Shown one piece after another: positions 44,685-47,254 of a stretch of 47,254 nt of DNA. The translations under genes were made by a program, and so were the position numbers. A model generated the notes under the pieces. It worked only from the letters and a program-made list of their open reading frames with translations. It had not been told where the DNA came from and did no database searches. Positions within the stretch are counted from its first letter, which is position 1. Each line of letters starts with the position of its first letter. Where the stretch lies: positions 1 to 47,254 of the forward strand of contig JADMIL010000021.1 in assembly GCA_015478645.1 (NCBI GenBank), in the 5' to 3' direction. Source of the DNA: Candidatus Binataceae bacterium. Its GTDB lineage: Bacteria > Desulfobacterota > Binatia > Binatales > Binataceae.

Positions 44685-45860
44685 GTGAACGCGCCACGCC
44701 GCGTGGTCCTGATGCTCGCGCTGGGAGCCGCGGTGGTGGCCGCCGCGATGGGCTTCAACTACGTCGTTAATCCATACGGCGCGTGGCGTATCGCGCTGGT
44801 CGATCCGATCTATCGCAACCTCGTCGCCGATCGCGCGCAAATGCCCTATCTGCTGCGCACCACCGCGCCCGTGACCGTACTGATAGGCAGTTCGCGCGTG
44901 CAGATGGGCATGCGGATCGAGCAGGGCTACCGCGACGGGGTGCTCAATGCGTCGCTGGGCGCGGCCACGCTGCCCGACCTCACGCGCATCGTCGACGCGG
45001 CGCTCGCCAACCCGCACCTGGAGCGGATCGTCTGGGGCGTCGATTTCTATGCGTTCAACGCCAACCACCATCACCGCAACCCACTGTTCGAGGCGCGCCT
45101 GGCCGGAGATCCGCGGGTGGTCGCGCAAGACGCGCTGCTCAGCCTGAGCGCGCTGGACGACGGCGGCGACCTGATCAAACGCGCGCTGCGCGGCCGCGCC
45201 CATCTGCCGCTCACGATGACCGCGAGCGTGCCATGGCCGATGGACTTTATCTGCGATCGCTTCGCGGCGACCCGCGGCCACGGCCTGGCATGGACGCCGC
45301 CGGCGAATATCGCGATCGGACTTGCTCAGGTGCAAGCATGGTTCTACGCGGGCTACGAATTCTCACCCGCGGACGCCGCCCGGATGCGCCAGATCGTCGA
45401 GCGGGTGCGCGCCCGGCACGTTCAGATGATCCTGTTCGTACCGCCGATGACCGCGTACGAGCTCGAGCTGATCCGGCAGGGCGGCCATTGGGGCGACTTC
45501 GATCGCTTCAAGGCGGCGCTTGCGGCGGCCGGGCCGCTGTGGGATTTCGCCGCCTACAATCCGATCGCGCGGCGTGACCGCCTGTTTCTGGACGTGCTGC
45601 ACTTGAAGCCCGCGGCGGGTCAGGAGATACTGCGCATCATGCTCGGAGCCGACGCGCAGCCATGCGACGATGCCTCACGCGCCGTTGCGCAAAGCGCCCT
45701 CAAGGCCGACGCGGACTCGATTGCGCGGGTGCTGGCGGATGAAGATCGCCTGCGCGATGCGGCCGCCGCCGTCGATTCGCCCGCGCGCCGGATGGCCGCG
45801 CAGGTGCTGCGCAATCCGCCAAGCCGCGCTGGCGCGGAGCCGGCCGCAGATCAGAACTAG
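44685..45860 (+). CDS. SGNH-like acyltransferase/esterase partner of the MBOAT, copy 1
   Basis: 391-residue protein with one N-terminal membrane helix (residues about 5-25), so anchored with its domain in the periplasm. An SGNH-type GSSR motif (68-71, nucleophile Ser) and FLDVLHLK with Asp303 and His306 give the Ser-His-Asp set, as in AlgJ/AlgX/DltD-like proteins. It starts at GTG 44685, 48 bases after the MBOAT gene. It is 50-60% similar to the next gene and shares long identical DNA blocks, so the two are a recent tandem duplication. It should receive acyl groups from the MBOAT and transfer them to a polymer. Acceptor unknown. Confidence 0.8.
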   Translation: MNAPRRVVLMLALGAAVVAAAMGFNYVVNPYGAWRIALVDPIYRNLVADRAQMPYLLRTTAPVTVLIGSSRVQMGMRIEQGYRDGVLNASLGAATLPDLTRIVDAALANPHLERIVWGVDFYAFNANHHHRNPLFEARLAGDPRVVAQDALLSLSALDDGGDLIKRALRGRAHLPLTMTASVPWPMDFICDRFAATRGHGLAWTPPANIAIGLAQVQAWFYAGYEFSPADAARMRQIVERVRARHVQMILFVPPMTAYELELIRQGGHWGDFDRFKAALAAAGPLWDFAAYNPIARRDRLFLDVLHLKPAAGQEILRIMLGADAQPCDDASRAVAQSALKADADSIARVLADEDRLRDAAAAVDSPARRMAAQVLRNPPSRAGAEPAADQN

Positions 45861-45980
45861 CGGAGTGTCCGGCGGGCGTCGCGCGGGGCGCCGATGTCCG
45901 GCGTCGCGCCTCATCCGGGGGCCGCGCGATCTGTTTCCGACTGCGCCGATCGGACCGGCTGGACAGCGCTCGTTCCCCTG

Positions 45981-47156
45981 ATGCCGTCGCGCCGAATCCT
46001 CCTGATGTTCTGGCTGACCGCCGCGCTCCTCGCGGGCGGAGTCGCGCTGACCGCGGCGCTCAATCCCTACGGCGCGACCCGGAGCCGCCTGATCGATCCG
46101 ATCTTCCGCAAGGTCAAGCAAGAGCGCCTCGCCACGCCGTATCTGTTGCGCACGGCCGAGCCCGAAACGATTCTGCTGGGCAGTTCGCGCGTGCAGATGG
46201 GCATGCGGATCGCGCAGGTCGAACGCGACGGCGTTATGAACGCGGCGATTAAAGGCGCGACGCTCTCACAGATTGCGCGGATCGTTGATGTGGCGCTGCT
46301 TAATCCGCGGCTCAAGCGGATCGTCTGGGGCGTCGATTTCTTCGCCTTCGGCACGCGCTGGGATCGCGACGATCCGAACTTCGACGCGCGCATCGCCGAC
46401 CGCGTCCCGGCGCGTATCGAAGACACCCTGCTCAGCCTCGACGCGCTCGGCGACGGTCTCGATATGGCCAAACGCGCGCTGCGCGGCCGCGCGCGCCTGT
46501 CGGCCACGATGCGGGCCGGCGCGCCGTGGTCCGCGCAGATGATTTGCGCGCAGTACGCCAGCGACCGGATCGGCGGACTCGACGCGGCGACGCCGGCGAA
46601 TATCGCGATGCAACTCAGGGATATCGCGTATCTCTATGATCGCTTCGAGTTTTCCGCGGCGCATCTGGAACTGTTTCGCCGCACCGTCGCAAAAATCCTC
46701 GCCCATCGCGTGCAGTTAATCCTCTTCGTACCGCCGATGAGCGCCTACGAACTGGAATTTATCCGCCAGAGCGGTCACTGGAGCGACCTCGAGAAATTCA
46801 AGCGCGCGCTCGCCGCGGTCGCACCGTTCGAGGACTACGCCGCGTTCAACGGGATGGCCGTGAAGGACGCATTCTATCTGCAGGTGATCCATTTCAAGGT
46901 GGCGCCGGGAGAGGAGATTCTGCGCACGCTGCTCGGGATGCCGGTCGCGGCGTGCGACGCCGACGCGCGACTCGTCGCGCAAAGCGGAGTGCATATCGAC
47001 GCGGCCAACGTCGACGCGATACTGGCAATTGAGGATCGTTGGCGTGACGACCAGACCGGCCGCGATTCGCGCTATTCCCGGCTGGTGGCCGACGCCGTGC
47101 GGCGGGCGAAAATCGATCAGACGGCCGGTTCCACCGCCGAGTCCGGCGACGAATGA
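45981..47156 (+). CDS. SGNH-like protein, copy 2, with catalytic Asp replaced
   Basis: Paralogue of the preceding gene, 391 residues from ATG 45981 (MPSRRILLMF); an in-frame ATG at 45894 would add 29 unlikely residues. The N-terminal helix and GSSR motif (68-71) are kept. The D-x-x-H block reads YLQVIHFK: Gln301 stands where copy 1 has Asp303, His304 is retained. The codon CAG was checked in the sequence. The protein may therefore be a non-catalytic acyl- or polymer-binding partner, or use another acid. Length and rest of the fold are normal. The MITE copy B begins 16 bases after its stop. Confidence 0.8.
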   Translation: MPSRRILLMFWLTAALLAGGVALTAALNPYGATRSRLIDPIFRKVKQERLATPYLLRTAEPETILLGSSRVQMGMRIAQVERDGVMNAAIKGATLSQIARIVDVALLNPRLKRIVWGVDFFAFGTRWDRDDPNFDARIADRVPARIEDTLLSLDALGDGLDMAKRALRGRARLSATMRAGAPWSAQMICAQYASDRIGGLDAATPANIAMQLRDIAYLYDRFEFSAAHLELFRRTVAKILAHRVQLILFVPPMSAYELEFIRQSGHWSDLEKFKRALAAVAPFEDYAAFNGMAVKDAFYLQVIHFKVAPGEEILRTLLGMPVAACDADARLVAQSGVHIDAANVDAILAIEDRWRDDQTGRDSRYSRLVADAVRRAKIDQTAGSTAESGDE

Positions 47157-47172
47157 CGCGCCGCCATCCGGC

Positions 47173-47254
47173 TAGGGAACCTCTGCACCAGGCTCTGCGG
47201 TCACCCTGAGAGTTTGTGAAGTTTTTAGATTCGCGAAAAAATTGTGTCCATTTT
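47173..47254. mobile_element. MITE-like element, copy B, cut by window end
   Basis: TA followed by GGGAACCTCTGC (47175-47186), and GTCACCCTGA inside, match the left end and inner arm of copy A at 24669-24786. The right half is outside the window. The sequence after the first arm differs from copy A. Confidence 0.65.

Noticed and set aside
43164..45335. 723-codon minus-strand ORF
   Set aside because: Antisense to the MBOAT and first SGNH gene; composition is Arg/His/Gln-rich with no domain.

Overview
The window is high-GC bacterial chromosome (roughly 65% G+C by eye) from a diderm, LPS-making organism. Genes for Kdo synthesis and activation (kdsA, kdsB), LPS export (lptC, lptA), ADP-heptose synthesis (hldE), lipid II flipping (murJ) and a D,D-carboxypeptidase show this. 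The order kdsB-pyrG-kdsA-lptC-lptA-rpoN-hpf-ptsN-rapZ resembles deltaproteobacterial (Desulfobacterota/Myxococcota/Binatota-like) genomes. A class I lysyl-tRNA synthetase and a short-form adenosylhomocysteinase fit such a lineage better than a gammaproteobacterium. The taxon is an inference and is not proven.

Layout. 1-3125: end of a TPR protein, a PBP5-type carboxypeptidase coupled to a 43-residue arginine-rich small ORF and closed by a strong terminator, and a Spy/CpxP-like periplasmic protein. 3200-4860: a lower-GC accessory patch with a 12-bp direct repeat, a coupled pair of unknown genes, a transposase relic and a PEGA-like lipoprotein. 4864-6028: an FMN-binding PPOX-like protein and a small membrane protein. 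6214-14892: the kds/pyrG/lpt/rpoN/PTS-Ntr cluster, which lacks kdsC, kdsD and lptB at their usual places. 14967-16630: an SDR and a TVP38-type membrane protein.

16659-18161: a type II restriction-modification pair (MutH/Sau3AI-like nuclease and beta-class adenine methylase), probably GATC-specific, inserted beside ahcY and metK. metK has a clear promoter and a long leader. 21110-24617: an HPr-like protein, a DHH phosphoesterase, a small zinc-ribbon protein and lysS. 24669-24786: a MITE-like palindromic element; a second copy begins at 47173 and runs off the window. 24793-30343: hemW, murJ, hldE and another SDR. 30618-33765: an HpaB-type flavin hydroxylase, then a low-GC Mrr-like nuclease. 33771-36112: a hypothetical membrane-associated protein and a two-subunit MaoC-type dehydratase.

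36305-47156 is the most interesting region. Six tightly spaced plus-strand genes encode a transglutaminase/DUF2126 giant, a circularly permuted ATP-grasp fused to an alpha-E domain, a second transglutaminase, an AlgI-type MBOAT acyltransferase and two tandem SGNH-like partners; the second partner has lost the catalytic Asp. The first three genes match the accessory part of Anbu-type loci but no Anbu peptidase is present. Joined to an O-acylation module, they suggest a system that makes or modifies a peptide and acylates an envelope product.
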